Origin: Chitinophagaceae bacterium
Lineage (GTDB): Bacteria > Bacteroidota > Bacteroidia > Chitinophagales > Chitinophagaceae
Direction of reading: 5' to 3'
NCBI GenBank assembly: GCA_019752295.1
Contig: JAIEMK010000022.1
Span: forward strand, 1-64,000
Length of the DNA stretch: 64,000 bases
Program-made: the position numbers and the translations under genes
Part shown: piece by piece, positions 16,195-26,004 of the stretch
Layout: each line of letters begins with the position of its first letter
How positions within the stretch are numbered: position 1 is the first letter of the stretch
The notes under the pieces: model-generated
What the model was told of the DNA's origin: nothing
Databases searched by the model: none
What the model saw: the letters and a program-made list of their open reading frames with translations, nothing else

Positions 16195-18408
16195 ATGGCC
16201 CAGAACAAAATCTATAAAACGCCCATGAGCTCTTTGGGCTACGGTTTTATTGATGCCCCTTATTTACCAAAAGGAAAAGACGAATATCATTTAAGAAATA
16301 TTCAAAATAGAAATGGTATCAATTACCGTCACCTGAATGCTTATGAAATAGAAGTGTTGGTGAGAAACAGAAATACCAGCGACGACTGGAATAAATTTCT
16401 GGTATCCGATTTGTTCAATCCGGAACTAGTAAAGAATTGTAAGTTTTACGGACTGGTACGCATCGGCAAACTGGAACCGATATGCTTAGGCTTCAGTGAT
16501 CTTAAAGTTCCGGTAGGTCTTTATAATTCAACAATTATCAGTTGCGATTTTGGCGACAATGTAGTAATCGACAACGTGCACTATCTGGCTCATTATATTA
16601 TTGGTTCTGAAGTACTGATTACAAATGTGGACGAGATGGTTACTACCAACCACAGTAAATTTGGTAATGGTATTTTAAAAGAAGGCGAGGATGAAGACGT
16701 GCGCATTTGGTTGGAATTGTGTAACGAAAATACCGGGCGTCGTGTATTACCTTTTGTGGGCATGTTACCTGGAGATGCTTATTTGTGGAGCAAGTACAAA
16801 GACGATGATGTTTTGCAGGAACAGTTTAAAACATTTACTGCAAAACAATTCAAGCCGCATCGTGGCTATTATGGAAAAGTTGGCGACCGTACCGTTATTA
16901 AAAATACCAGAATTATCAAAGACGTTTGGATTGGATCGGATGCTTATATTAAAGGCGCTAATAAATTAAAAAACCTTACAATTAATTCCGGTGCTGAAGG
17001 AACAACACAAATTGGTGAAGGCTGCGAAATAGTAAATGGAATTATTGGATTTGGGTGCCGCCTATTTTACGGCATCAAGGCTGTTAGGTTTGTAATGGCC
17101 GATCACTCTCAGTTGAAATACGGAGCAAGATTGATCAATTCTTACCTCGGACAAAACGCAACCATTTCTTGTTGCGAAGTGTTGAACTCATTAATTTTTC
17201 CAGCTCATGAACAACACCACAATAATAGTTTTTTGTGTGCCGCACTAGTAATGGGACAAAGCAACATTGCTGCAGGCGCCACAATCGGTTCGAATCACAA
17301 TAGTCGTGGTGCAGATGGTGAAGTGGTTCTGGGAAGAGGCTTCTGGCCCGGCTTGTGTGTGAGCCTGAAACATAATTCAAAGTTTGCAAGTTTTACGATT
17401 CTTGCAAAGGGCGACTACCCTACCGAATTAAATATTCAAACACCTTTTTCGCTGGTGAGCAACGATCAGAGTAATGATCAGTTGATTGTAATGCCGGGAT
17501 ATTGGTTTATGTACAATATGTATGCGCTGGAACGCAATTCATGGAAATATATCGATCGGGATAAACGCACTGAGAGAATACAACATATCGAATACGATTA
17601 TCTGGCTCCCGACACCATCAACGAATTATTTAAATCGCTGGAACTGCTCGAAATAGCTACTGGCAAGGCCTATCAGTTGAATAACAATAAAGATAAAAGA
17701 ATCAGCACCGAAGAAGCTGCAACAATTGGAAGAAACCTTTTGAAGACTAATAATAAACTGGTTGATAGTTTGGAAATTCTTGGAGAAGGTTTTGAAAATA
17801 GTAAACGAAAAGTGGTTTTCAAAAAAGTACTCAAAGCTTACCACATTTTCGAGGACCTCATTAAGTTTTATGGATTAACTGAATTGATAAAGCTGGCAAA
17901 AAAACAAGAGATAGAAGACTTCGATGCTATTATCGGCCTCTTGCCTTTAAAAACACAAAGAAACAACTGGCTAAATCTTGGTGGCCAGTTAATACCGGAA
18001 TCAGAAGTATTGACTCTCAGAAAAAAGATCAATGCAAATAAAACAAAATCTTGGGATGAAGTGCATGCATTTTACGAAGAAATGGGAATTAAATATCCCG
18101 AACAAAGGTCGGCACATGCACTAGCTTCTTTATCGGATATACTAGGCATTTCGCTTAAAAAAATTACGAAACAGCAACTTAGCGGCTTATTAGATGCCAT
18201 GATCGGCACGAAAGAATGGATGGCAAAAGGTATCTACGATTCTAAAGCAAAAGACTTTATCAATCCCTATCGAAAAATGGTTTACGACACTACTGCCGAA
18301 ATGAATGCCGTTGTAGGGAAATTAGAAGAAAATAGTTTTATAAAAGAACAGGTAGCTGTATTAAAACAGTTTAAGAAAGAAATTACACAATTCAAAAAAC
18401 AACTCTAG
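16195..18408 (+). CDS. DUF4954 family protein with left-handed beta-helix
   Basis: 737 residues from ATG 16195 (MAQNKIYKTPMSSLGYGF). The middle part (about residues 105-430) has hexapeptide-like turns (GDNVVIDNVHYLAHYIIG, KNTRIIKDVWIGSDAYIKGA, INSGAEGTTQIGEGCEIVNG) typical of left-handed beta-helix acyl- and nucleotidyl-transferases such as GlmU. The C-terminal third (about 480-737) is mainly helical. The family is common in Bacteroidota and has no assigned function. It follows glmS on the same strand, which hints at amino-sugar or envelope metabolism, but a TATATTTG box at 16117-16124 suggests it has its own promoter. A strong terminator follows. Confidence 0.8.
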   Translation: MAQNKIYKTPMSSLGYGFIDAPYLPKGKDEYHLRNIQNRNGINYRHLNAYEIEVLVRNRNTSDDWNKFLVSDLFNPELVKNCKFYGLVRIGKLEPICLGFSDLKVPVGLYNSTIISCDFGDNVVIDNVHYLAHYIIGSEVLITNVDEMVTTNHSKFGNGILKEGEDEDVRIWLELCNENTGRRVLPFVGMLPGDAYLWSKYKDDDVLQEQFKTFTAKQFKPHRGYYGKVGDRTVIKNTRIIKDVWIGSDAYIKGANKLKNLTINSGAEGTTQIGEGCEIVNGIIGFGCRLFYGIKAVRFVMADHSQLKYGARLINSYLGQNATISCCEVLNSLIFPAHEQHHNNSFLCAALVMGQSNIAAGATIGSNHNSRGADGEVVLGRGFWPGLCVSLKHNSKFASFTILAKGDYPTELNIQTPFSLVSNDQSNDQLIVMPGYWFMYNMYALERNSWKYIDRDKRTERIQHIEYDYLAPDTINELFKSLELLEIATGKAYQLNNNKDKRISTEEAATIGRNLLKTNNKLVDSLEILGEGFENSKRKVVFKKVLKAYHIFEDLIKFYGLTELIKLAKKQEIEDFDAIIGLLPLKTQRNNWLNLGGQLIPESEVLTLRKKINANKTKSWDEVHAFYEEMGIKYPEQRSAHALASLSDILGISLKKITKQQLSGLLDAMIGTKEWMAKGIYDSKAKDFINPYRKMVYDTTAEMNAVVGKLEENSFIKEQVAVLKQFKKEITQFKKQL

Positions 18409-18436
18409 TCTTTCTAAATAAATAAAATCAACATAA

Positions 18437-18478
18437 AAAAGCCGCAGACACAATTTATCGATTGAGCTGCGGCTTTAT
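18437..18478. terminator. Bidirectional rho-independent terminator
   Basis: AAAAGCCGCAG (18437-18447) pairs with CTGCGGCTTT (18467-18476) around a loop of about 19 bases, with A and T runs outside. It separates the convergent DUF4954 and ssb genes. Confidence 0.85.
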
Positions 18479-18495
18479 CATTTTATCATCAGATA

Positions 18496-18936
18496 CTAAA
18501 ATGGCAAATCATCTAAAGGGCTGGTCATATCACTTGGCGAACTAACAACAGTTGCTGATGATTGATAACTTGCAGCAGGCTGACTATGTTCCGCACTTTG
18601 GCCCGAACCACCTTCATTAGGGCGCCCGCCCAAGAGTTGAATACTAAGTGTACGCAAGGTTAAAGTAGCCCCATTACGGCCATCTGAAGTGGTATACGTG
18701 CGAACATCTGGAGTGCCTTCTACATAAACACTGGTTCCTTTCTTTAAATAAGGCGCAATGCCCGTTCTATCAGTCCAGTAAGCACAATCAACCCAGGTAG
18801 TTTTATCTTTTTGTACCCCCTGTGCATCTTTAAAGCGCTCTGTATGTGCTACCGTAAAATTGATGACGTTTTTCCCATTCACATTGTTTAAAATGGCATC
18901 TTTTCCCAAATTGCCTATTACTTGAAGTTTTATCAT
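18496..18936 (-). CDS. ssb: Single-stranded DNA-binding protein
   Basis: 146 residues: an N-terminal OB fold of about 110 residues (MIKLQVIGNLGKDAILNNVN, then KTTWVDCAYWTDRTG and the FVEG-like VYVEGTPDVRTY), a Gln/Ser-rich linker, and the acidic tip PLDDLPF that docks partner proteins. It coats single-stranded DNA in replication and repair. The 232-base gap to mnmA must hold its promoter; I do not see a clear box there. Confidence 0.95.
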   Translation of the reverse strand: MIKLQVIGNLGKDAILNNVNGKNVINFTVAHTERFKDAQGVQKDKTTWVDCAYWTDRTGIAPYLKKGTSVYVEGTPDVRTYTTSDGRNGATLTLRTLSIQLLGGRPNEGGSGQSAEHSQPAASYQSSATVVSSPSDMTSPLDDLPF

Positions 18937-19145
18937 AATGGTATTTTTAAAAAATCGAATTGATGAAATTAATAAAAATCGGGATACTGTTTCACTTGAT
19001 TTTTTTTAGCATGTTGATAAGTTTTCTAAACTCCTTTACCATTTTAAAGAGTCATTATGGCGTCAAGCAGGCTGTTTTTTCGCTTTTCGAAAAAATTTGA
19101 GGCCCCAACAAACTGCAAACGAAGCCCTCTTCCATTCAGTTGTTC

Positions 19146-19153
19146 TACTTTTG
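19146..19153 (+). promoter_or_regulatory. -7 box of mnmA promoter (TACTTTTG)
   Basis: TACTTTTG matches TAnnTTTG and lies 15 bases before the mnmA ATG at 19169. A frame open upstream to 19097 covers this box, which argues against the longer start. A -33 box is not clear. Confidence 0.45.
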
Positions 19154-19168
19154 CATAAATTTTATAGG

Positions 19169-20272
19169 ATGAGTCGTAAAGGAAAAGTGTTGGTAGCAAT
19201 GAGCGGCGGTATTGATAGTACCGTTGTGGCATTGATGCTGCACCACGAGGGGTATGAAGTAGTTGGCATTACCATGAAAACATGGGACTATGCCAGTAGT
19301 GGTAGCAGCAGCAAAGAAACCGGATGCTGTAATATCGATTCGTTCAACGATGCGCGTCAGGCTGCTGTGCATCATGGCTTTCCGCATTTTATACTGGATA
19401 TCCGCGAAGAATTCGGCGATTTTGTGATAGAGAACTTTGTGGAAGAATATATTGCAGGGCGCACACCAAATCCTTGTGTCATGTGCAATACGCATATCAA
19501 ATGGAGGGCTTTATTAAAAAGAGCGAACGCTTTGGATTGCGAATTCATTGCTACCGGTCACTACGCAGAGATCCGTAAACACGAGAACGACCGATACACA
19601 ATTAGTAAAGGGGCTGATGAAACAAAAGATCAGAGCTATGTTCTGTGGGGATTGCAGCAAGACCTTTTGAGCAGAACCATTTTACCGCTTGGCGGATATC
19701 GCAAATCTGCTATTCGCCAGATGGCGATTGATTTAGGCTATCCCGAACTGGCTAAAAAAAGTGAGAGCTACGAGATCTGTTTCGTACCCGATAATGATTA
19801 CCGCGGTTTTTTAAAACGCAATGTATCTGGTTTGGAAGAAAGAGTGAATGGCGGTTGGTTTGTTGATAAAACAGGAAAAAAATTGGGGCAACATAAAGGG
19901 TATCCCTTTTATACTATCGGCCAGAGAAAGGGACTTGAAATTGCCATGGGACACCCTGTTTATGTAACATCCATTCATCCCGATACCAATACCGTTGTTT
20001 TGGGCGATGAAAAAGATCTGGAACAAAATGATATGCTTGTTGCGAAAATGAACTGGATTAAATATGAAGGCATTACAGATAACATGGAAGCTGTAACAAA
20101 AATTCGATATAAAGACAAAGGTGCTTTGAGTACACTTTATAATACCGACAATGGCATACGTGCGCGGTTTTACGAAAATGTAAAAGGTATTGCACCCGGA
20201 CAGAGTGCTGTTTTTTATGAAGGTAATGATGTGATCGGCGGCGGAATTATTCAACGAGGCGAATTGATCTGA
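19169..20272 (+). CDS. mnmA: tRNA-specific 2-thiouridylase MnmA
   Basis: 367 residues from ATG 19169 (MSRKGKVLVAMSGG). The PP-loop SGGIDST near residue 13 binds ATP. The catalytic Cys lies in RTPNPCVMCN (about 100), and the second, persulfide-carrying Cys in YEICFVPDNDYRGFL (about 200). The C-terminal domain ends with a typical beta-barrel (GQSAVFYEGNDVIGGGII). It thiolates U34 in tRNAs for Lys, Glu and Gln. It converges on the RsmB-like gene with 21 bases between stops and no terminator. Confidence 0.95.
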   Translation: MSRKGKVLVAMSGGIDSTVVALMLHHEGYEVVGITMKTWDYASSGSSSKETGCCNIDSFNDARQAAVHHGFPHFILDIREEFGDFVIENFVEEYIAGRTPNPCVMCNTHIKWRALLKRANALDCEFIATGHYAEIRKHENDRYTISKGADETKDQSYVLWGLQQDLLSRTILPLGGYRKSAIRQMAIDLGYPELAKKSESYEICFVPDNDYRGFLKRNVSGLEERVNGGWFVDKTGKKLGQHKGYPFYTIGQRKGLEIAMGHPVYVTSIHPDTNTVVLGDEKDLEQNDMLVAKMNWIKYEGITDNMEAVTKIRYKDKGALSTLYNTDNGIRARFYENVKGIAPGQSAVFYEGNDVIGGGIIQRGELI

Positions 20273-20293
20273 TGCAGGCGCACTAAAACTCAA

Positions 20294-21472
20294 TTATTTC
20301 CTGAATAATACGGCATACATCGTGTCGGCTTTCTGATGATACCCAATGAGATATTGTTCCTCTACAATTTGGAGGCTCTGATTTTTTGTAAGTATATAAT
20401 TTTTTATTTGCTCGTTCTCTGCTTCAAAAACAGAACAGGTGCTGTACAGGAAATATCCCCCCGGAGCTAGTGAACTGATTACATTGTCCACGATACTTTT
20501 TTGCAGACTCGTATAGTGCTCAATTTTATCTTCCGTAAAAAACGATAATTGTTCAGGAGTTCGGCCCCAGGTTCCACTACCACTACATGGCACATCGGCC
20601 AGTATCAAATCAAATATACCATGAGGTTTTGTGGGATTGGGCTTCGACAAATCGCTGGTAACCGATTGGAAATATTTAATACCCGCGCGCTCAAATCTAG
20701 CAGCCAGATTTTTTAAAATGCTCGACCGTATATCTGATACTGTAATATCCATTACCCCAAGATGATCCTTTGCCAAAAGCGTTTTACCTCCGCTTGCAGC
20801 ACAACAATCCCAGAGTTGAATTGCTTTGGTTTTATCTCTTTCAATTTTTGAAAAGAACTCGGCTGTTCTTTGCGAGCTCAGATCCTGTACCACCACGTCT
20901 CTGTCAATCGCAACCACTTCATCAATCTTTACAGAATTGGGTAGTGCAAAACAAGTATCAGATATTTTGGTGAATGGGATGTCGGCAGTTTTGATCTGCT
21001 TTCTCACTGCGTCGTATTTACCGGGGCGAATACGCAAAAAAACATCGGGTTGTATTAAATGAGAAACGGAAAAATTACTCGCATCAATTTTTTTAGATAC
21101 AGCATTTATAAATGGGAAAATAGCATCACTATTAAATTCCGGATATTGGCTTTTTACAAATTCTAATTTAGAATCTATATGTTTCGCCCAATGGTTCAAC
21201 CAATTTTCATCAAAAAGTATTTCCCAGCCATCAACAGTTTCATTCACTAAAAAAAGGGCAATCCTAAACCTATTTTCAATTTGCAAATTCGATCCGGCTT
21301 TTCCAATTCTGCAATAAGCGTAACAGAGATGCGCAATGTATCGCCGGTCTTTTGATCCAAATTTTTTATTCTCCGAAAAATGTTTTTTTAAATATGCTGC
21401 AAGAGGCATACTGCCATCGTATAGATTCATGATCTGAATGGCAGATAGCAGGTATTGATTGGCGTATTTCAT
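20294..21472 (-). CDS. RsmB/NOP-family rRNA cytosine-C5 methyltransferase
   Basis: 392 residues. A helical N-terminal domain (about 1-130) is followed by a Rossmann methyltransferase domain with the SAM site CCAASGGKTLLAK and the two catalytic motifs LADVPCSGSGTWGRTPEQ (PCSG, general-acid Cys) and LYSTCSVFEAENEQ (TCS, nucleophile Cys). Family members make 5-methylcytosine in 16S rRNA; the exact position is not determined by sequence alone. It starts 15 bases after the E2 gene ends, so it probably reads from the 2-oxoglutarate dehydrogenase transcript. Confidence 0.9.
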   Translation of the reverse strand: MKYANQYLLSAIQIMNLYDGSMPLAAYLKKHFSENKKFGSKDRRYIAHLCYAYCRIGKAGSNLQIENRFRIALFLVNETVDGWEILFDENWLNHWAKHIDSKLEFVKSQYPEFNSDAIFPFINAVSKKIDASNFSVSHLIQPDVFLRIRPGKYDAVRKQIKTADIPFTKISDTCFALPNSVKIDEVVAIDRDVVVQDLSSQRTAEFFSKIERDKTKAIQLWDCCAASGGKTLLAKDHLGVMDITVSDIRSSILKNLAARFERAGIKYFQSVTSDLSKPNPTKPHGIFDLILADVPCSGSGTWGRTPEQLSFFTEDKIEHYTSLQKSIVDNVISSLAPGGYFLYSTCSVFEAENEQIKNYILTKNQSLQIVEEQYLIGYHQKADTMYAVLFRK

Positions 21473-21487
21473 GGGTTCAGCCTTAAT

Positions 21488-22711
21488 TTATAATTCTAAT
21501 AAAGCCTTAACCGGATCTTTGCCCATCAATAATAATTCAGGGTTTTCCAATAATTCTTTTACCCGTACCAGAAAGCTTACACTTTCTCTTCCATCAATAA
21601 TTCTATGATCGTAACTCAATGCCAGATACATCATGGGGCGAATCAATACCTGTCCATTAACCGCCATCGGGCGCTCCTGTATTTTATGCATTCCTAAAAT
21701 TGCACTCTGCGGTATATTGATGATTGGCGTACTCATTAAACTACCAAATACACCGCCATTGGTGATTGTAAAAGTTCCACCCGTTAGGTCTTCGGCGGTT
21801 AATTTACTATCGCGTGCTTTACCTGCTAATAACAAAACAGCTTTCTCAATTTCAGCCATGCTAAGGCTTTCTACATTTCGAATTACCGGAACAGTTAGTC
21901 CGCGGGGTGTACTAACAGCAATACTAATATCTGCATAATCGTGATACACAAACTGGTCTCCATCAATATATGCATTTACAGTAGGCCACTCTCCTAACGC
22001 AATTGCGCAGGCTTTTGCAAAGAAACTCATGAAACCCAGATTTACCCCATGGCTTTCTTTGAATTTATCTTTGAACTGCTTACGTATTTCCATAATCCTT
22101 GTCATATCCACTTCATTAAAAGTGGTTAACATGGCTGTCGTATTTTTTGATTCAACCAGTCTGCGGCTGATGGTTTTGCGCAGATTGCTCATCTTCTCCT
22201 GACGGATATTTCTGCTGAAGATCTCATTGCCCGCAAAAGCTTTTTTACCGGGATGATTCAGAGCTTCCAACACATCTTGTTTCATGATCTTTCCCCCTGC
22301 TCCCGATGCAATAATCTGGGAAGGATTTACTTTCTTATCTGCGATGATTGCAGAAGCAACAGGTGTTGCTTTAATATCGTTTGGCACAGATGTTACCGGA
22401 GCCTGACTAATTGCAGGAGCAATCGTATCTGCTTTTGCAACCGCTGCCTCCACGGCTACTGTTGCTTTGGGTTTAACTGCTGTTTCATCGATTTTTGCAA
22501 TGATATCTCCAATCAATAGAGTATCTCCTTCTGTAGCAACTCTTGCTAAAGTACCTGCCTGTTCCGCATTCACTTCAAATGTTGCTTTCTCACTTTCCAG
22601 TTCGGCAATCACTTCATCCCGATCAACATAATCGCCATCGTTTTTTGTCCATTTAAGCAGTGTTACTTCACTGATAGATTCGCCGACTGTGGGAACTTTT
22701 ATTTCGATCAT
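21488..22711 (-). CDS. sucB: 2-oxoglutarate dehydrogenase E2, dihydrolipoyl succinyltransferase
   Basis: 407 residues. Lipoyl domain at 1-77 with the lipoylated Lys42 in [11 protein letters not shown], an Ala/Val-rich linker, an E1/E3-binding domain (about 121-155; [25 protein letters not shown]) and the acyltransferase core with active-site His369 and Asp373 in [11 protein letters not shown]. It passes the succinyl group from E1 to CoA in the citric acid cycle. The E1 gene lies 36 bases upstream on the same strand, so the two are an operon. The E3 lipoamide dehydrogenase is not in this window. Confidence 0.95.
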   Translation of the reverse strand: MIEIKVPTVGESISEVTLLKWTKNDGDYVDRDEVIAELESEKATFEVNAEQAGTLARVATEGDTLLIGDIIAKIDETAVKPKATVAVEAAVAKADTIAPAISQAPVTSVPNDIKATPVASAIIADKKVNPSQIIASGAGGKIMKQDVLEALNHPGKKAFAGNEIFSRNIRQEKMSNLRKTISRRLVESKNTTAMLTTFNEVDMTRIMEIRKQFKDKFKESHGVNLGFMSFFAKACAIALGEWPTVNAYIDGDQFVYHDYADISIAVSTPRGLTVPVIRNVESLSMAEIEKAVLLLAGKARDSKLTAEDLTGGTFTITNGGVFGSLMSTPIINIPQSAILGMHKIQERPMAVNGQVLIRPMMYLALSYDHRIIDGRESVSFLVRVKELLENPELLLMGKDPVKALLEL

Positions 22712-22747
22712 AAATAATTTTATTTCGAATTAGTTTATAAATATGTA

Positions 22748-25477
22748 TCAGATACTAAAGGCAGTATCAATAATTTCTGTTTGTTCTTTTGTATGCACTT
22801 TGTGATACCCTGTAGCCGTTGATGCACTTGCATTACGGCTGATTACTCCAAAATTGATGCTCTTCAAATTCATTTGCAGAAAAGAAGCTGCACCCATATT
22901 CAGTGGTTCTTCTTGCACCCAAAACCAGGTTGCTTTATGGTACTTCTGATACATTACATCAAGCTGCTGATAAGGCAAGGGATAAATTTGTTCAAGCCTC
23001 AGTATCGCAATATCTTCTCTTTTATCTTTCAACTGTTTTTCTGCTAAATCAAAATAAATCTTACCACTGCATAACAACACTTTTTTTACTGATGAAACTT
23101 CTTTTACAAATGCATCATCTATCAGTTCTTTAAATCCTCCTTTTGTAAATGCATCTATCGCACTATAACTTCCTGAATATCGCAGATTCGCCTTTGGAGA
23201 AAAGTTGATCAATGGTTTTCTAAAAGGCCATGCCAGTTGCCTTCTTAGGGCATGAAATAAATTTGCAGCGGTGGTAACATTTGTTATCACCAGATTCAAT
23301 TCAGCACACATTTGCAGGAATCGCTCCATGCGAGCACTACTATGTTCCGGCCCCTGTCCTTCATAACCATGTGGCAATAACATGGTGATACCATTCATAC
23401 GCTGCCATTTTTGTTCGCCCGCAGCAATAAATTGATCAATCATGGTTTGTGCTCCGTTCGAAAAATCTCCGAACTGCGCTTCCCATATAACCAGTGCATC
23501 GGGGTTTGCAAGTGCGTAACCGTATTCAAATCCAAGCACGCCATATTCGCTCAACAATGAATTATAAATTCTGAATTTTTCCTGATCTTCCCTAAAATGA
23601 TTTAATCGATTGTATCCCTTATTTGTATGCTCATCGCGTAACACCGCATGACGATGTGAGAAAGTGCCTCTTTGAACATCCTGACCGCTCATACGAACCA
23701 GTTTATGATTAGTCAGCAGAGATGCATAAGCCAACAATTCGCCGGTGGCCCAGTCTATTTGATTTTCCGATTCCAGTAATTTAATCTTATCCTGTAATAA
23801 TTTTTCCACTTTCTTCAGAGGCCTGAAAGTATCGGGCCACTTCATCAATGCAGCAAACAAACTTCTGATCTCAGCTTCTGGAACAGATGTATCGGGCGAT
23901 TGTATAAAGTCGGCTTCTGTTGCTTTGCGTAAACTTTTCCAAACCAATTCGGGTGGCTGGTATTTATAAGGCAAAGGATTTTGTTTAATCTCATCGAGCC
24001 TTTCCTGCAGATCGCCCCAGAACTTTTTCTCCATTTCTTTAGCAAGTTCTTTTGCATCCGTATCTCCGTTATCGATCAGGTGTTGGGTATATATTTCTCT
24101 CGGATTCTGATGCTTATCGATCAAAGCGTATAACTGCGGTTGCGTATATTTCGGATCATCACCTTCGTTGTGCCCGTGTTTTCTGTAACAAACCATATCC
24201 AGAAAAATGTCGCTATTAAATTCCTGGCGATAACGGGTTGCAATCTCCGCGCATTTTACCACAGCTTCTGCATCATCCCCGTTCACGTGTATTACTGGAG
24301 CTTGCACCATTGCAGCAACAGAAGTACAGTAATCGGCGCTTCTTGCATCATCAAAATCTGTTGTAAATCCAATTTGGTTATTGATCACAAAATGAATGGT
24401 TCCTCCAGTATAATAGCCGCGCAGGTTGCTCATTTGTAAAACCTCGTACACAATACCCTGCCCTGCAACCGAAGCATCTCCATGCACTAATATCGGCAGT
24501 ATTTTATCAAAATCGCTCTCGTATAAAACATCGGCTTTGGCTCTTGCAAAACCTACCACCACGGGATCAACTGCTTCGAGGTGCGAAGGGTTCGGCATTA
24601 ATTTTAAATGGATGTTTTTATCATCGATGGTTTGTACATCACTACCATATCCCATATGGTATTTCACATCGCCACTTCCCATGGTTTGGTCGATGGTAGC
24701 TGTTCCTTCAAACTCACTAAAAATCTGTTCATAAGTTTTGCCCATAATATTGGCCAGCACATTCAACCTTCCCCTATGCGCCATTCCGATCACTACTTCC
24801 TGCACATCGTTGTTGGCAGCCACATTAATCATTGCATCAAGGGCCGCAATGGTAGTTTCTCCTCCTTCGAGAGAAAATCTTTTCTGCCCAATATATTTGG
24901 TATGCAGGAATTTCTCGAACATCACCCCTTGATTCAGTTTTTCCAGAATACGTTTCTTTTGAGGAATCGGCACAGGGTTAGCAAATTGCTTCTCAACCTC
25001 ATTAGTCAGCCAATCTATTTTTTTCTGATCACTGATGTATTTAAACTCAATTCCAATATGGGTTGAATAACATTTTTGCAAATGCCCCAGAATTTCTTTC
25101 AGGGTAGTATTTCCCAGTCCAATTAAATTGCCGGCCTGATATTTTGTGTTCAGATCGGCTTCTGATAAACCAAAAAAGTTCAGATCCAGATTTGCACCCC
25201 GATCTTTTCTGGTTCGGATAGGATTGGTTTTAGCCAATAAATGCCCTTTATTTCGATATCCCAGAATGAGGCGATACACTTTTACCTCCTTCATCCAATC
25301 ATTCGTAACAGATTGATTATCAATAATCTGAGACCCGTTTTGGGCTAATGCAAAATCAAATCCTTCAAAAAATTTTCTCATATCCTGATCAATAGATGCA
25401 GGATCCTTTATAAAGTCGTTGTATAAGCTTTCGATATACGCCGGATGGGAATTGGTGATGTACGAAAAGTCCTTCAT
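22748..25477 (-). CDS. sucA: 2-oxoglutarate dehydrogenase E1 component
   Basis: 909 residues, full length. The N-terminal E2-binding segment (SYITNSHPAYIESLYNDF), the thiamine-diphosphate site (HGDASVAGQGIVYE, then NNQIGFTT and VNGDDAEAVV) and the C-terminal transketolase-like domain (YEGQGPEHSSARMERFLQ, then SPKANLRYSGSYS) are all intact. It decarboxylates 2-oxoglutarate and hands the succinyl group to E2. First gene of the run sucA, sucB, RsmB-like; about 200 bases separate it from the divergent rpsT. Confidence 0.97.
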   Translation of the reverse strand: MKDFSYITNSHPAYIESLYNDFIKDPASIDQDMRKFFEGFDFALAQNGSQIIDNQSVTNDWMKEVKVYRLILGYRNKGHLLAKTNPIRTRKDRGANLDLNFFGLSEADLNTKYQAGNLIGLGNTTLKEILGHLQKCYSTHIGIEFKYISDQKKIDWLTNEVEKQFANPVPIPQKKRILEKLNQGVMFEKFLHTKYIGQKRFSLEGGETTIAALDAMINVAANNDVQEVVIGMAHRGRLNVLANIMGKTYEQIFSEFEGTATIDQTMGSGDVKYHMGYGSDVQTIDDKNIHLKLMPNPSHLEAVDPVVVGFARAKADVLYESDFDKILPILVHGDASVAGQGIVYEVLQMSNLRGYYTGGTIHFVINNQIGFTTDFDDARSADYCTSVAAMVQAPVIHVNGDDAEAVVKCAEIATRYRQEFNSDIFLDMVCYRKHGHNEGDDPKYTQPQLYALIDKHQNPREIYTQHLIDNGDTDAKELAKEMEKKFWGDLQERLDEIKQNPLPYKYQPPELVWKSLRKATEADFIQSPDTSVPEAEIRSLFAALMKWPDTFRPLKKVEKLLQDKIKLLESENQIDWATGELLAYASLLTNHKLVRMSGQDVQRGTFSHRHAVLRDEHTNKGYNRLNHFREDQEKFRIYNSLLSEYGVLGFEYGYALANPDALVIWEAQFGDFSNGAQTMIDQFIAAGEQKWQRMNGITMLLPHGYEGQGPEHSSARMERFLQMCAELNLVITNVTTAANLFHALRRQLAWPFRKPLINFSPKANLRYSGSYSAIDAFTKGGFKELIDDAFVKEVSSVKKVLLCSGKIYFDLAEKQLKDKREDIAILRLEQIYPLPYQQLDVMYQKYHKATWFWVQEEPLNMGAASFLQMNLKSINFGVISRNASASTATGYHKVHTKEQTEIIDTAFSI

Positions 25478-25649
25478 GAGTATGTAAAACAGCTTTTTTG
25501 TGCAATGGTTGGCAAATATCTATCTTTCCCTGCACAAAAAAAGCCAAAGTTTAGAACTATATCGGCTGCATTTACTATCCAAAAAAATAAAAACTGGCCG
25601 TAAACCTTAATTTTTCTCGTTTAAATTTCTGATTTCCGATTCAAGCCCT

Positions 25650-25657
25650 TACCTTTG
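25650..25657 (+). promoter_or_regulatory. -7 box of rpsT promoter (TACCTTTG)
   Basis: TACCTTTG fits TAnnTTTG and lies 21 bases before the rpsT ATG, leaving a short leader. A weak TTTCTG at about 25626 may be the -33 element. Confidence 0.55.
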
Positions 25658-25678
25658 CCGTCCTGAAAAAATTAGAAC

Positions 25679-25936
25679 ATGGCAAACCATTCAGCTACAA
25701 AGAAAGATGTTAGACAAGCTACTAAGCGTCGCGATAGCAACCGTTATTATGGTAAAACTACCCGTAACGCTATCCGCGAATTGAAAGCCAATACCGATTT
25801 AAAGGTATATGGAGAGCAGTTACCTGACGTTATTTCTCAAATCGACAAGTTAGCAAAGCGTGGAATCATCCACAAAAACAAAGCTGCTAACTTAAAGAGC
25901 AAACTTGCTAAGAAAGCAAATGTTACCGCTGCTTAA
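25679..25936 (+). CDS. rpsT: 30S ribosomal protein S20
   Basis: 85 residues, Lys/Arg/Ala-rich, with the S20 pattern HSATKKDVRQATKRRDSNRYY at the start and VISQIDKLAKRGIIHKNKAANLKSKLAK at the end. Binds 16S rRNA early in small-subunit assembly. Single-gene unit with its own promoter and a strong terminator. Confidence 0.97.
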   Translation: MANHSATKKDVRQATKRRDSNRYYGKTTRNAIRELKANTDLKVYGEQLPDVISQIDKLAKRGIIHKNKAANLKSKLAKKANVTAA

Positions 25937-25968
25937 TTTAGTTTAAGCCGACTACATAACTAATTCGC

Positions 25969-25998
25969 AAGCCAACCTGCAACCAGGTTGGCTTTTTT
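25969..25998 (+). terminator. Rho-independent terminator of rpsT
   Basis: AAGCCAACCTG (25969-25979) pairs perfectly with CAGGTTGGCTT (25984-25994) around a CAAC loop and is followed by TTTTT. The histidine-kinase gene converges and ends at 26005. Confidence 0.9.
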
Positions 25999-26004
25999 AT
26001 GCCC

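Noticed and set aside
22748-25477. Open frames on the opposite strand of sucA and sucB.
   Set aside because: They are shadows of the real genes; no motif, signal peptide or start region supports them.
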